Origin: JARBAK01 sp034472185
GTDB taxonomy: Bacteria; Pseudomonadota; Alphaproteobacteria; Rickettsiales; Midichloriaceae
Assembly: GCA_034472185.1 (NCBI GenBank)
Contig: JARBAK010000001.1
Span: forward strand, 682,001-746,000
Direction: 5' to 3'
Length of the DNA: 64,000 nucleotides
The position numbers were made by a program, and so were the translations under genes. A model generated the notes under the pieces. It was not told the DNA's origin, searched no databases, and was given only the letters and a program-made list of their open reading frames with translations. Of the stretch, positions 43,807 through 53,465 are shown piece by piece (the first letter of the stretch is position 1; each line of letters opens with the position of its first letter).

Positions 43807-46290
43807 ATGAAAAAAATTATTACCGTCTTCAGTCTGTGTGGCGTTTTAGCTATAGTGCTCGTGCTTTGCATTACGTATACGTTTGCGTGGTTTTTGTCTG
43901 ATTTACCAAATTATGAACAATTAGCTCGTTACACTCCTCCTACTATTACGCGGCTTTATTCAACTGACATGAATATTGTTGCTGAATATGCTCAAGAGAG
44001 ACGTATATTTGTGCCTTATGAAAAGATTCCACCCATGGTAATATCTGCTTTTTTAGCTTCTGAGGATAAAAATTTTTTCGACCACCAGGGGATAGATTTT
44101 TTCAGTATATTCAGGGCTATGCTCCAGAATGCCTTTAACTTTCTTGACCTTCAAGGTAAAAATGGGCACCTTATAGGTGGGTCTACCATTACACAACAGG
44201 TTGTAAAGGTATTTTTGCTTTCAAACGAAAAGAGTTTTGTCAGGAAACTGCAAGAAGCTGTACTTGCTTATAGACTGAGTAAAGCATACTCGAAAGAGAA
44301 GATTTTAGAGTTATATCTCAATCAAATTTTTTTAGGACACAATTCTTATGGTATTGCTGCTGCTGCTCAGGATTATTTCGACAAGGAGTTAGATGATTTA
44401 GATGTTGCAGAAGTTGCATTGCTTGCGTCTTTGCCTAAGTCACCTTCTTCATTAAATCCCTTTGCTCACTATGCGAAAGCGATTGGAAGAAGGAATTGGG
44501 TTATAGAGCGTATGGCGAAGGAGGGGTTTATAACACAAGAAGAGGCCCTGAAATATATTAGTACTCCTATTAATTTGCGTTTAAGGGAGGAAGATAATGA
44601 TACTGGCGAGAAGTTTTATACTGAAACTGTAAAGCAATGGTTATGTAAATGGTGCGGAGAAAAATCCATTTATGCAGATGGATTAAGCGTTAACACGAAT
44701 TTGAATGATAAGTTACAGCGAATAGCTGATTCCACTCTGAAAAGTGGGTTAATCGCTTATGATAGGGCACATGGCTGGCGTGGTCCTCTAGGCACTATAC
44801 AAGTAACATCCAATTGGGAAATAGACTTGAGACAATTTCTTGCTCGAAATGATAAATTATATACTGGAGATTATAGGGCGGCAGTTGTTTTGAATATAAA
44901 GCGTGCAGAAGCTATTATAGGCCTTCAAAATGGTACACGTGGCGTGATTAAGCTTGATAAATTAAGTTGGGCACGACGAGAAACGCCCAAGGGGCTTAGT
45001 TCTGTTGTTAAAAGTGTAGAGTCAGTATTAAAAGTAGGAGATATTGTGTTAGTTAGATCAGTCCCGCCGTCTTCAGGTAAGGCTGCTAACATTTCTGATA
45101 TGAAGAATATGATTCAATATTCGTTAGAACAAATTCCTGAAGTGAATGGAGCTATGGTAGTATTAGAACCATATTCTGGAAAAGTGCTTGCGTTAGTAGG
45201 GGGATACAGCTTTCATTCTACATATTTTAATAGAGCAACGCAGGCGAAAAGACAACCTGGGTCCGCTTTTAAGACTTTTATTTACTTATCTGCATTAGAA
45301 AATGGATATACATCAGAAGATATATTGATAGATGAACCTATAACTTTAAAGCGTGGACGTCGCTCGCAGCTGTGGCAGCCGCAAAATTTCACCCGTGATT
45401 TTATTGGGCCTATGTCTTTGAGGGCAGCTTTTGCTCAGTCTAGAAATATTCCAGCCATTAAATTAGCTATATCTCTTGGACTAGAGCGCGTTTTGGGTAC
45501 AGCTACTAGGTTGGGCGTATATAGTCAAGTGCCGCATACAAATTATGCGATGGCATTAGGTACTTTCGAAACTACTCTATTAGATATTACTAATGCTTAT
45601 AATGTATTTGCGAGTGGAGGATTGAAGACTACTCCTAAATTTGTGGATAGCGTTTATGATAGGGACGGAAATTTACTCTATTCTGATTCCAATATAACTT
45701 GTTTCAATTGCGAATCAACGGATAGCGATAGTGCACCAGAGGTGGTTTATTTTATGGAAAGAGTAGTGGCGGAAGATGATAATCGAGGGATAGTCTCTTT
45801 ATTAGAAGAGGTTGTAAATCATGGAACCGCAAGAAGAGCGTTATCTTTAGGCAAGAGCATTGCAGGCAAAACGGGTACGACAAATGGCAGCAATGATGTG
45901 TGGTTTCTCGGGTTCTCTTCTACACTTACAGTAGGACTTTATATAGGGTTTGATACTCCTAAAGGTCTAGGTACTAAAGAAAGTGGAGCGCATACTGCTT
46001 TACCTATCTTCGTTGATTTTATGAAACAAGTATTGCGTGATAAACCTAATGAGGTTTTAGGGGCAAAGCCTAGGGGAATCCGAATCGCAGAATTTGGATA
46101 TATGTCATCAAAAAGCATAGAATCGGACAATCACTCCGAAAAATTACTATGGAATGAACCTGGAAGTATAGATGATACGGGAGAAGATGACTTTGCTATA
46201 AGCGAATCGACATCTGAAGTAGTTGAGGGTGAATCAAAGCAATCTAAGGATAATGTCTTTTCATCACTTATGTCATCTGATGGAGATTAA
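43807..46290 (+). CDS. mrcA: Penicillin-binding protein 1A, bifunctional transglycosylase/transpeptidase
   Basis: PBP1A polymerises and cross-links peptidoglycan at the inner membrane. The frame opens at a GTG at 43672, but the first 45 codons do not look like protein; the ATG at 43807 (KKIITVFSLCGVLAIVLVL membrane anchor) gives 827 residues. A strong AGGAGG lies just before the GTG with only one base spacing, so the true start is uncertain. Visible are the glycosyltransferase motifs SEDKNFFDHQGID and GGSTITQQVVK, and the transpeptidase SxxK (QPGSAFK), SRN (AQSRNIPA) and KTGTTNGSNDVWF. All catalytic motifs are intact, so wall synthesis is probably active. dxr follows 44 bases later. Confidence 0.95.
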   Translation: MKKIITVFSLCGVLAIVLVLCITYTFAWFLSDLPNYEQLARYTPPTITRLYSTDMNIVAEYAQERRIFVPYEKIPPMVISAFLASEDKNFFDHQGIDFFSIFRAMLQNAFNFLDLQGKNGHLIGGSTITQQVVKVFLLSNEKSFVRKLQEAVLAYRLSKAYSKEKILELYLNQIFLGHNSYGIAAAAQDYFDKELDDLDVAEVALLASLPKSPSSLNPFAHYAKAIGRRNWVIERMAKEGFITQEEALKYISTPINLRLREEDNDTGEKFYTETVKQWLCKWCGEKSIYADGLSVNTNLNDKLQRIADSTLKSGLIAYDRAHGWRGPLGTIQVTSNWEIDLRQFLARNDKLYTGDYRAAVVLNIKRAEAIIGLQNGTRGVIKLDKLSWARRETPKGLSSVVKSVESVLKVGDIVLVRSVPPSSGKAANISDMKNMIQYSLEQIPEVNGAMVVLEPYSGKVLALVGGYSFHSTYFNRATQAKRQPGSAFKTFIYLSALENGYTSEDILIDEPITLKRGRRSQLWQPQNFTRDFIGPMSLRAAFAQSRNIPAIKLAISLGLERVLGTATRLGVYSQVPHTNYAMALGTFETTLLDITNAYNVFASGGLKTTPKFVDSVYDRDGNLLYSDSNITCFNCESTDSDSAPEVVYFMERVVAEDDNRGIVSLLEEVVNHGTARRALSLGKSIAGKTGTTNGSNDVWFLGFSSTLTVGLYIGFDTPKGLGTKESGAHTALPIFVDFMKQVLRDKPNEVLGAKPRGIRIAEFGYMSSKSIESDNHSEKLLWNEPGSIDDTGEDDFAISESTSEVVEGESKQSKDNVFSSLMSSDGD

Positions 46291-46334
46291 TTATGAGCGC
46301 TTAATTAATAAATTTATTATCATGGCTAATTACT

Positions 46335-47522
46335 TTGAAAGAACTTTTAATACTTGGATCAACCGGTTCTGTTGGTAGCAGCACTATTGAAATAGTGGCT
46401 GCAAATCCCTTAAAATATAAAGCTAAAACTTTAGTGGGTGGGAGTAATGTTAAAAAATTAGCTATGCAAGCTATTCGCTGTAACGCTGCAAACGTTGTAA
46501 TTGCAGATGAGGCTAGCTACCATATATTGGTTGATTTACTGTCTGCATATCCCCACATCAATGTATCGGCTGGTAGCAACGCTGTGTTGGATTTAGCTGC
46601 TGAGAATTACGATATTAGTGTAGCTTGTATTTCTGGCATAGCTGGATTAGCGCCGATTATGCGGGCTATGCCAAATTCTCATATATTAGCCCTTGCTAAT
46701 AAAGAGAGTTTAATCTGCGCTGGTAATCTCTTATTATCTGCTGCTCATAAGTATAATACGCATATTATTCCTGTAGATTCGGAGCATAATGCAATTTTTC
46801 GTATACTAAATGATAGCGAAATAAAATTAGGAGGAGAGAGGGGGGTCGAAAAAATTACTTTAACCGCGTCGGGAGGACCTTTTTGGAACAAAAGTTTAGG
46901 GGAGATGGCGTCTACTACTCCTGAAGCAGCTGTAGCTCATAAAATTTGGGATATGGGAGCTAAAATTTCTGTTGATTCTGCGACAATGATGAATAAGGGA
47001 TTAGAGATAATAGAAGCTTCTTACTTATTTTCTTTGCCTATTAGCGCTATAGAAGTGGTGGTGCATCCCGAAGGTATAATGCACGGTGCAGTACATTATA
47101 TAGACGGGGCAGCGGTATGTTGTTTAGCATATCCAGATATGAAGTTGCCTATTTCTTATGCTCTTGCTTATCCATGCAATGATTCTGCAATTAGAACTTT
47201 GAATTTTACGGAAATCTCCTCGTTATCTTTCTATGAGCCGAATCATTTAAAATTTCCATTGTTAAATGTTGCAAGGAAAGCTGCAGAAAGTGGTCAGGAA
47301 GCCATCATTGTAATGAATGCAGCCAATGAAGTTGCGGTAAATGCATTTTTGGAAAACAGGATTAGCTTCATGATGATACAGCAAATAGTGCTTGCAGCGC
47401 TTGATAAGCTTGCAGCTTACAAAGCATGCAGCAACCGTATGGAAAGCTTAGAGGATATTCTCAACTTACATAAAAATGTACAACGCGATGTAGAGCGTGT
47501 TCTCACTGTACAGAAGGACTAA
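46335..47522 (+). CDS. dxr: 1-deoxy-D-xylulose 5-phosphate reductoisomerase
   Basis: Dxr converts DXP to MEP in the non-mevalonate isoprenoid pathway, the source of the undecaprenyl carrier and quinones. The 395-residue protein starts with TTG (KELLILGSTGSVGSST), the only start in frame that fits; an ATG 13 bases upstream is in another frame. Motifs: NADPH loop GSTGSVGSST, NKESLICAG, DSEHNAIF (metal site), TASGGPFW, and SVDSATMMNKGLE followed by MHGAVHYIDG. Length and motifs are standard. It may be coexpressed with mrcA. Confidence 0.95.
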   Translation: MKELLILGSTGSVGSSTIEIVAANPLKYKAKTLVGGSNVKKLAMQAIRCNAANVVIADEASYHILVDLLSAYPHINVSAGSNAVLDLAAENYDISVACISGIAGLAPIMRAMPNSHILALANKESLICAGNLLLSAAHKYNTHIIPVDSEHNAIFRILNDSEIKLGGERGVEKITLTASGGPFWNKSLGEMASTTPEAAVAHKIWDMGAKISVDSATMMNKGLEIIEASYLFSLPISAIEVVVHPEGIMHGAVHYIDGAAVCCLAYPDMKLPISYALAYPCNDSAIRTLNFTEISSLSFYEPNHLKFPLLNVARKAAESGQEAIIVMNAANEVAVNAFLENRISFMMIQQIVLAALDKLAAYKACSNRMESLEDILNLHKNVQRDVERVLTVQKD

Positions 47523-47556
47523 ATCCTGCAATAGGAAGGGGGGGCAAATAAAATAA

Positions 47557-47616
47557 AAAAGGGGACATTCTATGAGGTTTATGCCCAAAACAATCCTCTC
47601 AAATTACCCCCCTTTT
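47557..47616. terminator. Bidirectional terminator between convergent dxr and malic enzyme genes
   Basis: AAAAGGGG (47557-47564) pairs with CCCCTTTT (47609-47616), and an inner GAGG/CCTC (47574-47577 with 47595-47598) can extend the fold. A runs on the left and T runs on the right give a U tail in both directions. A second G run at 47538-47544 could compete for the C run. Confidence 0.5.
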
Positions 47617-47643
47617 AATCGATCCCTATAAAATAAACTGCTA

Positions 47644-48927
47644 TTAAGAGAACTGTAATCTCCGTGATAACTCTGCTCTATATAATTCTATGTCTTCTAT
47701 TTTTTTATTTGCTATATTTGTTTTCATTGCCGCTAAAACTACAGCTGTAGAAACTTCTGTTAACAATCTTATATCCAGTGGTACTGGCAGTATGTAATTC
47801 GGCCCATAATTAAAATCCTTGTTAGGATAGGCAGTACTAATCGCGTTTGTTGGTCCTGCTTTAGCAAGTTTCGCGATAGCCTGTGCTGCGGCTACTTTCA
47901 TCTCTTCGTTAATAGTACTAGCTTGAGTATCTAGCGCACCTCTAAATATATGTGGGAAAGCCATGACATTATTTATCTGATTATTAAAGTCCGACCTTCC
48001 AGTAGCAATAATTACATCGCTTCTTACGCTTATAGCTCTTTGTGGTAGTATTTCTGGTTCTGGATTTGCCAAAGCAAAAACTATAGGATTTCGTGCCATT
48101 GATAGTAGCATTTTATCTGTAAGCACTTCTTTGCGCGATACACCGAAGAATACATCCGCTCCTGCTATAGCTTCTTCTAATGTTCTAGTATTAGTATCAT
48201 TTGCGTACTTTACTTTCCACGGGTTTATACCCTGTTCTCTACCCTTGTAGATTACGCCTTTAGTATCGCATAAAATAAGGTTTTCTGATGCGATTCCAAG
48301 AGATAAAAACATCTTGGCACATGCGATTCCTGCTGCTCCTGCTCCGTTTATAATTATCCTGGTATTTTGGATCTGTTTATTCGTGATTTCTAATGCATTA
48401 GTAAGAGCTGCTGCTGCTACAATAGCGGTACCGTGTTGATCGTCATGAAATACTGGTATATCCAGTAGTTCTTTCAATTTTTCTTCTATTATAAAGCATT
48501 CGGGAGCCTTTATATCTTCAAGATTTATACCTCCCCATGTTTTGCCTATACGTTGTACGATATTTATAAATTCAGCTACATCTTCTGTTTCAACTTCTAT
48601 ATCTACGGCATCTACTCCTGCAAATCTCTTAAATAATGCGGCTTTTCCTTCCATTACAGGTTTAGAGGCCATAGCTCCTATATTACCTAATCCTAAAACA
48701 GCTGTGCCATTTGTAATTATTGCAACAAAATTGCCTTTAGAAGTACACTCCCAAACCTTCATAGGATCACGTGCTATTTCCATACAAGGTCCAGCTATTC
48801 CTGGAGTGTAAGCAAGAGATAAATCCCGTTGTGTTTCTAGAGATTTATTTAAACGCAAACTTAAGTGTCCTCTCGGTTGTTTGCTCATGAATTCGAATGA
48901 ATCGGCATATATCTTTTGAGTCGACAT
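47644..48927 (-). CDS. maeB: NADP-dependent malic enzyme, short form
   Basis: Malic enzyme oxidatively decarboxylates malate to pyruvate and gives NADPH. The 427-residue protein shows YTPGIAGPCMEIA, the metal and malate blocks FHDDQHGTAIV and the Rossmann loop GAGAAGIA, and FALANPEPEILP. Many alphaproteobacterial MaeB proteins are about 760 residues with a C-terminal phosphotransacetylase-like domain; this one ends after the catalytic part (RAELSRRLQFS), so that domain is missing. No frame disruption is visible. It connects host dicarboxylates to pyruvate in central metabolism. Confidence 0.93.
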   Translation of the reverse strand: MSTQKIYADSFEFMSKQPRGHLSLRLNKSLETQRDLSLAYTPGIAGPCMEIARDPMKVWECTSKGNFVAIITNGTAVLGLGNIGAMASKPVMEGKAALFKRFAGVDAVDIEVETEDVAEFINIVQRIGKTWGGINLEDIKAPECFIIEEKLKELLDIPVFHDDQHGTAIVAAAALTNALEITNKQIQNTRIIINGAGAAGIACAKMFLSLGIASENLILCDTKGVIYKGREQGINPWKVKYANDTNTRTLEEAIAGADVFFGVSRKEVLTDKMLLSMARNPIVFALANPEPEILPQRAISVRSDVIIATGRSDFNNQINNVMAFPHIFRGALDTQASTINEEMKVAAAQAIAKLAKAGPTNAISTAYPNKDFNYGPNYILPVPLDIRLLTEVSTAVVLAAMKTNIANKKIEDIELYRAELSRRLQFS

Positions 48928-49096
48928 AACTACATACCAATATACAATTTATAAGGGAACATACTCTCCTTTGTATAAAACCACCTCTGTATACGATACT
49001 ATGGTAAATATATATGAAATGCAAGGAGCACTCTCCTGTTTGCATGCATAGCGACCTGTGGTATGGTCATACAACTTATTATATATATTTATAGCT

Positions 49097-50353
49097 ATGA
49101 AGCTGGTCTTTTATTTGAGTCACTTAATAAAGTGCGTTTGTGTTATAGGGGGCATAATGTCGTATGCATTTGCTGATGATAAATCTTCTAAGATACTAAC
49201 ACAGACACAGAAAATAGAAGCACTAAATGCTATTACGGAGCAGTTTGCTAAAAGAAACGAGCTGCACTTAAACGAGTCTGGGCAAAGCGATTTTAAAAAA
49301 TCATCGATAACTAGAGAGGAGGTAGAAACGTATCTGGAAAAGTGCTCTAATGGATTTGGAGGATACAACTTAGTGGAGGATTTAGGTATTAATCTTTCAG
49401 GGCTAGATCTTTCGGAGTTGAATTTTAGTAATTTAATAATGGGAGGGGTTAAGTTAGTAAATTGCAATCTATCTAATACATATTTTGTTAATACGTATCT
49501 TGAAAATGCAGATTTTTATGGAGCTAATTTAGGGGGTGCAACACTTAAGGGTGCTGATATTGCTGGTGCAGATTTCTCTAATGCTACTTTGACTGATACA
49601 AATTTTAGTATGGTTTATGCAGATAATGCTAGTTTTATTAAATCTAATTTGCAAAAAGCTAATTTTGATCGAGCTATACTGACAAATAGTGCATTTAATG
49701 CAGCTATATTGAGAAATGCAAACTTTGATAAAGCCAATCTAGAGAGTGCAAGTTTACAAAATTGTGATGCTAAGTATGGTTCATTTAGAGGTAGTTTGTT
49801 TAAATATGCTAATATGAAAATGAGCGATTTTTCATATACTATTATGAATAACGTAGATGCACGATTCGCAAATATGCAGCGTGCGAACTTTAGCAATGCC
49901 GCATTATTTAATGCAGCGTTGCAGCGTGCCGATATGAGAGGCGCTATTTTACATCATACATATGCAGAGGCTGCAAACCTTGATCATGTTTTTATGTCTG
50001 GTACAGTAGTGGAAAACACTACTTTTGTGGGTGCTTTTCTAAGGGAGATTGATTTACGTGGATCTACTTTGAGGTTATGTTTATTTAAAGAGGTAGATTT
50101 GTATAATGGCGATTTAAGCGATACGATTATAGAGGGCTCTATCATCACTAACAGTATTTTAACTCAGGTTAAGCTAATAGGTGCAAGTTTTGGAAGAGTT
50201 TTTATTAAAAATTCAGATTTTACTAACGCTAATCTCACTAACGCAACATTTATAAATAGCAATGTATATGGAAATATTTTGCTTAATACAACTTTGAGTG
50301 GCGTGAAGGGATATAATGACGCTATGCAACCTCTTAATTCTAATAACCAATAG
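49097..50353 (+). CDS. Secreted pentapeptide-repeat protein
   Basis: The frame opens at a GTG at 49058; I choose the ATG at 49097 because it directly starts a signal peptide (KLVFYLSHLIKCVCVIGG, cleaved near AFA). The mature protein (about 390 residues) contains around 50 pentapeptide repeats of the A(D/N)Lxx type, for instance NLGGATLKGADIAGADFSNA, forming a right-handed quadrilateral beta helix over most of the length. Pentapeptide proteins can mimic DNA or be structural; a secreted version cannot act as a gyrase inhibitor inside the cell and is more likely a surface or host-directed protein. Confidence 0.85.
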   Translation: MKLVFYLSHLIKCVCVIGGIMSYAFADDKSSKILTQTQKIEALNAITEQFAKRNELHLNESGQSDFKKSSITREEVETYLEKCSNGFGGYNLVEDLGINLSGLDLSELNFSNLIMGGVKLVNCNLSNTYFVNTYLENADFYGANLGGATLKGADIAGADFSNATLTDTNFSMVYADNASFIKSNLQKANFDRAILTNSAFNAAILRNANFDKANLESASLQNCDAKYGSFRGSLFKYANMKMSDFSYTIMNNVDARFANMQRANFSNAALFNAALQRADMRGAILHHTYAEAANLDHVFMSGTVVENTTFVGAFLREIDLRGSTLRLCLFKEVDLYNGDLSDTIIEGSIITNSILTQVKLIGASFGRVFIKNSDFTNANLTNATFINSNVYGNILLNTTLSGVKGYNDAMQPLNSNNQ

Positions 50354-50393
50354 TAGTGTGCGAAGTTTATATTAAAGCACTAAGTTGGGATAC

Positions 50394-51131
50394 TTAACTT
50401 CTTAAACAACTTTCTAGAATAAGTGAGGCATTGGTCTTATTGTCTCTATATTTGGTGATTATTGCGCATCCCATGCTTATTTCCTGTTCATGTGCCCATT
50501 GACTATTTTTGACTTTTCTCGTTCCTGGTATCACGACTGCTCCGCTTGGTATTTCTCCTATGTATATGACTTCATTAACTATATCGTAAACAGGAATTGC
50601 AGCTGATAAAACTACTCCCGGTGCGATTACAGCATTGCCGCATATCAAAATGCCCTCTGTAATTATAACTCCGGCCCCAATGAAACAATTATCCTCTATA
50701 ATTACTGGTTTTTGTCCGATTGGTTCTAAAACGCCCCCTATTTGTACTCCTGCTGAAAGGTGGACATTTTTCCCTATTTGAGCGCAAGATCCAACTAATA
50801 CATGGCTATCAACCATAGTATAGTCACCGACATACGCCCCTATGTTGATATAAGATGGCGGCATGATAACGACATGCTTTCCTATAAAGGCTCCAGATCG
50901 TATACATGTGCCTCCTGGGACTATACGCACCTTATCTTTTATATTGAAGAAACGCGGAAGCATCGGCTCTTTATCAAAAAAGCCTCCAGGCATTGCAACG
51001 GTAGCGGATTGACGGAAAATATCCAAAATACGCTGCTTTATTTCAGTGCATACTACCCATCCGCTATCATGCTTTTCTGCGACTCTAATGACACCAGTTT
51101 CTAGTGATGTGAGAAATTCTTTGTGGTTCAT
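50394..51131 (-). CDS. dapD: 2,3,4,5-tetrahydropyridine-2,6-dicarboxylate N-succinyltransferase DapD
   Basis: DapD succinylates tetrahydrodipicolinate in the diaminopimelate pathway. The frame opens at 51248, but the ATG at 51131 (NHKEFLTSLETGVIRVAEK) gives the expected 245 residues. The left-handed beta-helix hexapeptide repeats are clear (AFIGKHVVIMPPSYINIGAY, VGDYTMVDSHVLVGSCAQIG, NVHLSAGVQIGGVLEP) and the VIIEDNCFIGAGVIITEG block. It follows lysC with a 22-base gap, part of the asd-lysC-dapD set. Confidence 0.95.
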   Translation of the reverse strand: MNHKEFLTSLETGVIRVAEKHDSGWVVCTEIKQRILDIFRQSATVAMPGGFFDKEPMLPRFFNIKDKVRIVPGGTCIRSGAFIGKHVVIMPPSYINIGAYVGDYTMVDSHVLVGSCAQIGKNVHLSAGVQIGGVLEPIGQKPVIIEDNCFIGAGVIITEGILICGNAVIAPGVVLSAAIPVYDIVNEVIYIGEIPSGAVVIPGTRKVKNSQWAHEQEISMGCAIITKYRDNKTNASLILESCLRS

Positions 51132-51153
51132 ATCTAGCTTAATAAAGGTTTGA

Positions 51154-52470
51154 TTAGTGAGCAGAAATATAGCGTTTATGTACAGTATGTACTGCGTGTA
51201 CTGCAATATCTTCAGGTAATAGAATGCTAATGCTTGATTGATCAGCACCGTAACACACAGTTCTTATATTGTAGGGTTGAAGCAAAGCTAAAATCTCTTG
51301 TATAGTACCTTGAACGCTTAACTTTCCGATGATTGTTATAAGGGTTAAATTTTCTTCTATTGTAATGACCGCAAACTGCTGCAATTTTGAGAGCAAGATT
51401 TGCCACTCTGTGTGTGAAATATGATTATTCGGCGTGCAGTGTATCTTATTGATAATTAAAGCTACACTTACTGCGCTTGTGACAATTAAGTCTATAGGTG
51501 TTTTATGTTGAGTAATGATTTTTAAAATATTAGCTAAGAAAGAGCATGTATTGAGAGAATTAAGACTTTTTATTACTATTAGTGACTGATCTTCCCGCAT
51601 AGTAATTGCTTTTACAGGTTCAGTATTGGTATCAACTTCTTGTTTATTTATATTAATGATTGTACCTCTCTTTTTAGGTAAAAAAGTAGACAGAATGTGT
51701 ACGGGGATTTGTGCTCTTATACAGGGTTCTAAAGTTGCGGGATGGAGTATTTTAGCTCCATAATTTGCCATAGTAGCCATTTCATGTAAATCCAATTTTG
51801 GTATGGGTAAAGCTTCAGGCAAAATATGTGGATCCATAGTATGTACTCCCGGGGTATCCGTATAAATCAACAACTTCTTAGCTCCTATGGCTTCTGCGAT
51901 AAGAGCGGCACTATAGTCGCTTCCACCGCGTCCCAGAGTGGTCGTATTTCCCTCCGAAGAAAGCCCTATAAAGCCTTGAGTTACAAAAAGAGAACTGGGA
52001 AACTTATACTGCTGAATTTGTTCAAGATTAGGCAGTGCTTTTCCATGATGATTATCGGTAGCGAGAAATGTTCTTGCATCTATATGTAGTACTCTAATGC
52101 CTTGGCTATTCAAGTACTCTGCAATAATTAAAGACGATAAATCCTCTCCTAGGGCAATTATATGATCAATTGTTTGTTCATTTAAAATGCCTACTACACC
52201 ATTTAGCCGTTTGGCCATTGCTATTGCTAGAGGTTTTATTTTGAGTTGTAATGTTTCAATAAGCTCTAAGTGAATTCGCAGGATTCTATCTGCTAACAGT
52301 GCTCTATGTATGTCATATGCTTTACAGAAATCAAGCAGCAAATCTGTTATACCCCCTATGGCACTTACTACTATTCCTCGTGCATTGCGATTAGCAGCTA
52401 TAATAGATGTAGCGCTATGTATAATTGATGCTGTTTGTAAGCTAGTGCCACCGAATTTTATGACATCCAT
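51154..52470 (-). CDS. lysC: Aspartate kinase
   Basis: LysC phosphorylates aspartate, the first step to lysine, diaminopimelate, threonine and methionine. The 438-residue protein has KFGGTSL at the N-terminus, the TQGFIG and TTTLGRGGSDYSAAL blocks of the kinase domain, the YTDTPGVHTMDP strand, and two C-terminal ACT-type regions. It has the same gene order as a lysine branch operon: the asd gene overlaps its start by 13 bases and dapD follows. Length is intermediate (typical 400-460). Confidence 0.94.
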   Translation of the reverse strand: MDVIKFGGTSLQTASIIHSATSIIAANRNARGIVVSAIGGITDLLLDFCKAYDIHRALLADRILRIHLELIETLQLKIKPLAIAMAKRLNGVVGILNEQTIDHIIALGEDLSSLIIAEYLNSQGIRVLHIDARTFLATDNHHGKALPNLEQIQQYKFPSSLFVTQGFIGLSSEGNTTTLGRGGSDYSAALIAEAIGAKKLLIYTDTPGVHTMDPHILPEALPIPKLDLHEMATMANYGAKILHPATLEPCIRAQIPVHILSTFLPKKRGTIININKQEVDTNTEPVKAITMREDQSLIVIKSLNSLNTCSFLANILKIITQHKTPIDLIVTSAVSVALIINKIHCTPNNHISHTEWQILLSKLQQFAVITIEENLTLITIIGKLSVQGTIQEILALLQPYNIRTVCYGADQSSISILLPEDIAVHAVHTVHKRYISAH

Positions 52471-53465
52471 GTTTTTCCCCTCTGAAAATTTAGAAATGCC
52501 TCCATATTTGCTATTACGGCGCCAGCAGCCCCTCTAACAAGGTTATGCGTGAGCAGTACTAATCCCAATATATTAGGCATATCTCCTCTACAAATATGCC
52601 CGATATGAACGCGCATATCGTTGTGACGCAAATCTTTGATACATTGTGGTCTACCCTCTTTATTATAGAGTATGAAAAGATCTGGATAACGACTATTCCA
52701 TTCAGAGTACACATATTGAGCCCACTCTGGTCGTATATCGTGTGTGAAAGTAATGTGTAGTGTTACGGTATGGCCATAAGTAACGGGGACACGGTGCACA
52801 TGCGTGGTTACTGCGAATGAGGCTGGTTCGTCTGGAGAGCCCAAGATTTTTTTTATCTCTTCATTAATCTTTTTAGCTTCATGTGGGATATGTGGTATCG
52901 TGTTGCACAGTATATCCAAAGAAGGCACCCCTGGATATCCAGCACCGCTTATAGATTGCATAGTCACTGCGCTTATATGTTGTATTGTTCCTAATTTCAT
53001 GAGAGGTGCAACTCCTAATGCGATTCCCGTAGCAGCACAATTTGGATTTGTAATAATTTTGCCAGTTGTATGCTGCGCGTTCATTAAAGATAAATGCGAT
53101 AGATTAATTTCTGGGATAAGCAATGGAACGTTAGAGTGCATTCTAAAAGCCGAAGCATTAGAAAAGACAAACCTGCCTTGCTTGGCCAAACAAGGTTCTA
53201 TTTTATCAGCTATATCAGGAGGCAAGCAAGATATGACCAAATCTGTACTTACGTTATTTATATCAATAAGCTTTATTGATGCAACGTCAGTGGATAAGGG
53301 CATTAGTTGCTCGCGCCACTCGCATACTTCACCAAAAGTACTACCTACGCGTTGATTGGATGCAACCAACTCGGTAATTTTAAAATGCTGATTCTGTGAT
53401 AGGAGAGCAATAACCTTCTGGCCTACTACGCCCGTTGCTCCTAAAATTGCTACAGGAATCGTCAT
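52458..53465 (-). CDS. asd: Aspartate-semialdehyde dehydrogenase
   Basis: Asd reduces aspartyl phosphate to the semialdehyde that feeds DAP synthesis. I choose the ATG at 53465 (TIPVAILGATGVVGQKV) over a TTG at 53483. The NADPH loop GATGVVGQ is at the start, the catalytic Cys lies in NPNCAATGIA, and the substrate block around HVHRVPVTYGH carries the active-site His region. 335 residues is a usual length. The 3' end overlaps lysC, consistent with one transcript asd-lysC-dapD. Confidence 0.95.
   Translation of the reverse strand: MTIPVAILGATGVVGQKVIALLSQNQHFKITELVASNQRVGSTFGEVCEWREQLMPLSTDVASIKLIDINNVSTDLVISCLPPDIADKIEPCLAKQGRFVFSNASAFRMHSNVPLLIPEINLSHLSLMNAQHTTGKIITNPNCAATGIALGVAPLMKLGTIQHISAVTMQSISGAGYPGVPSLDILCNTIPHIPHEAKKINEEIKKILGSPDEPASFAVTTHVHRVPVTYGHTVTLHITFTHDIRPEWAQYVYSEWNSRYPDLFILYNKEGRPQCIKDLRHNDMRVHIGHICRGDMPNILGLVLLTHNLVRGAAGAVIANMEAFLNFQRGKTWMS

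Noticed and set aside
52804..53355. Open frame of 183 codons on the plus strand
   Set aside because: It lies opposite asd and has no ribosome site or family resemblance; asd is well supported.
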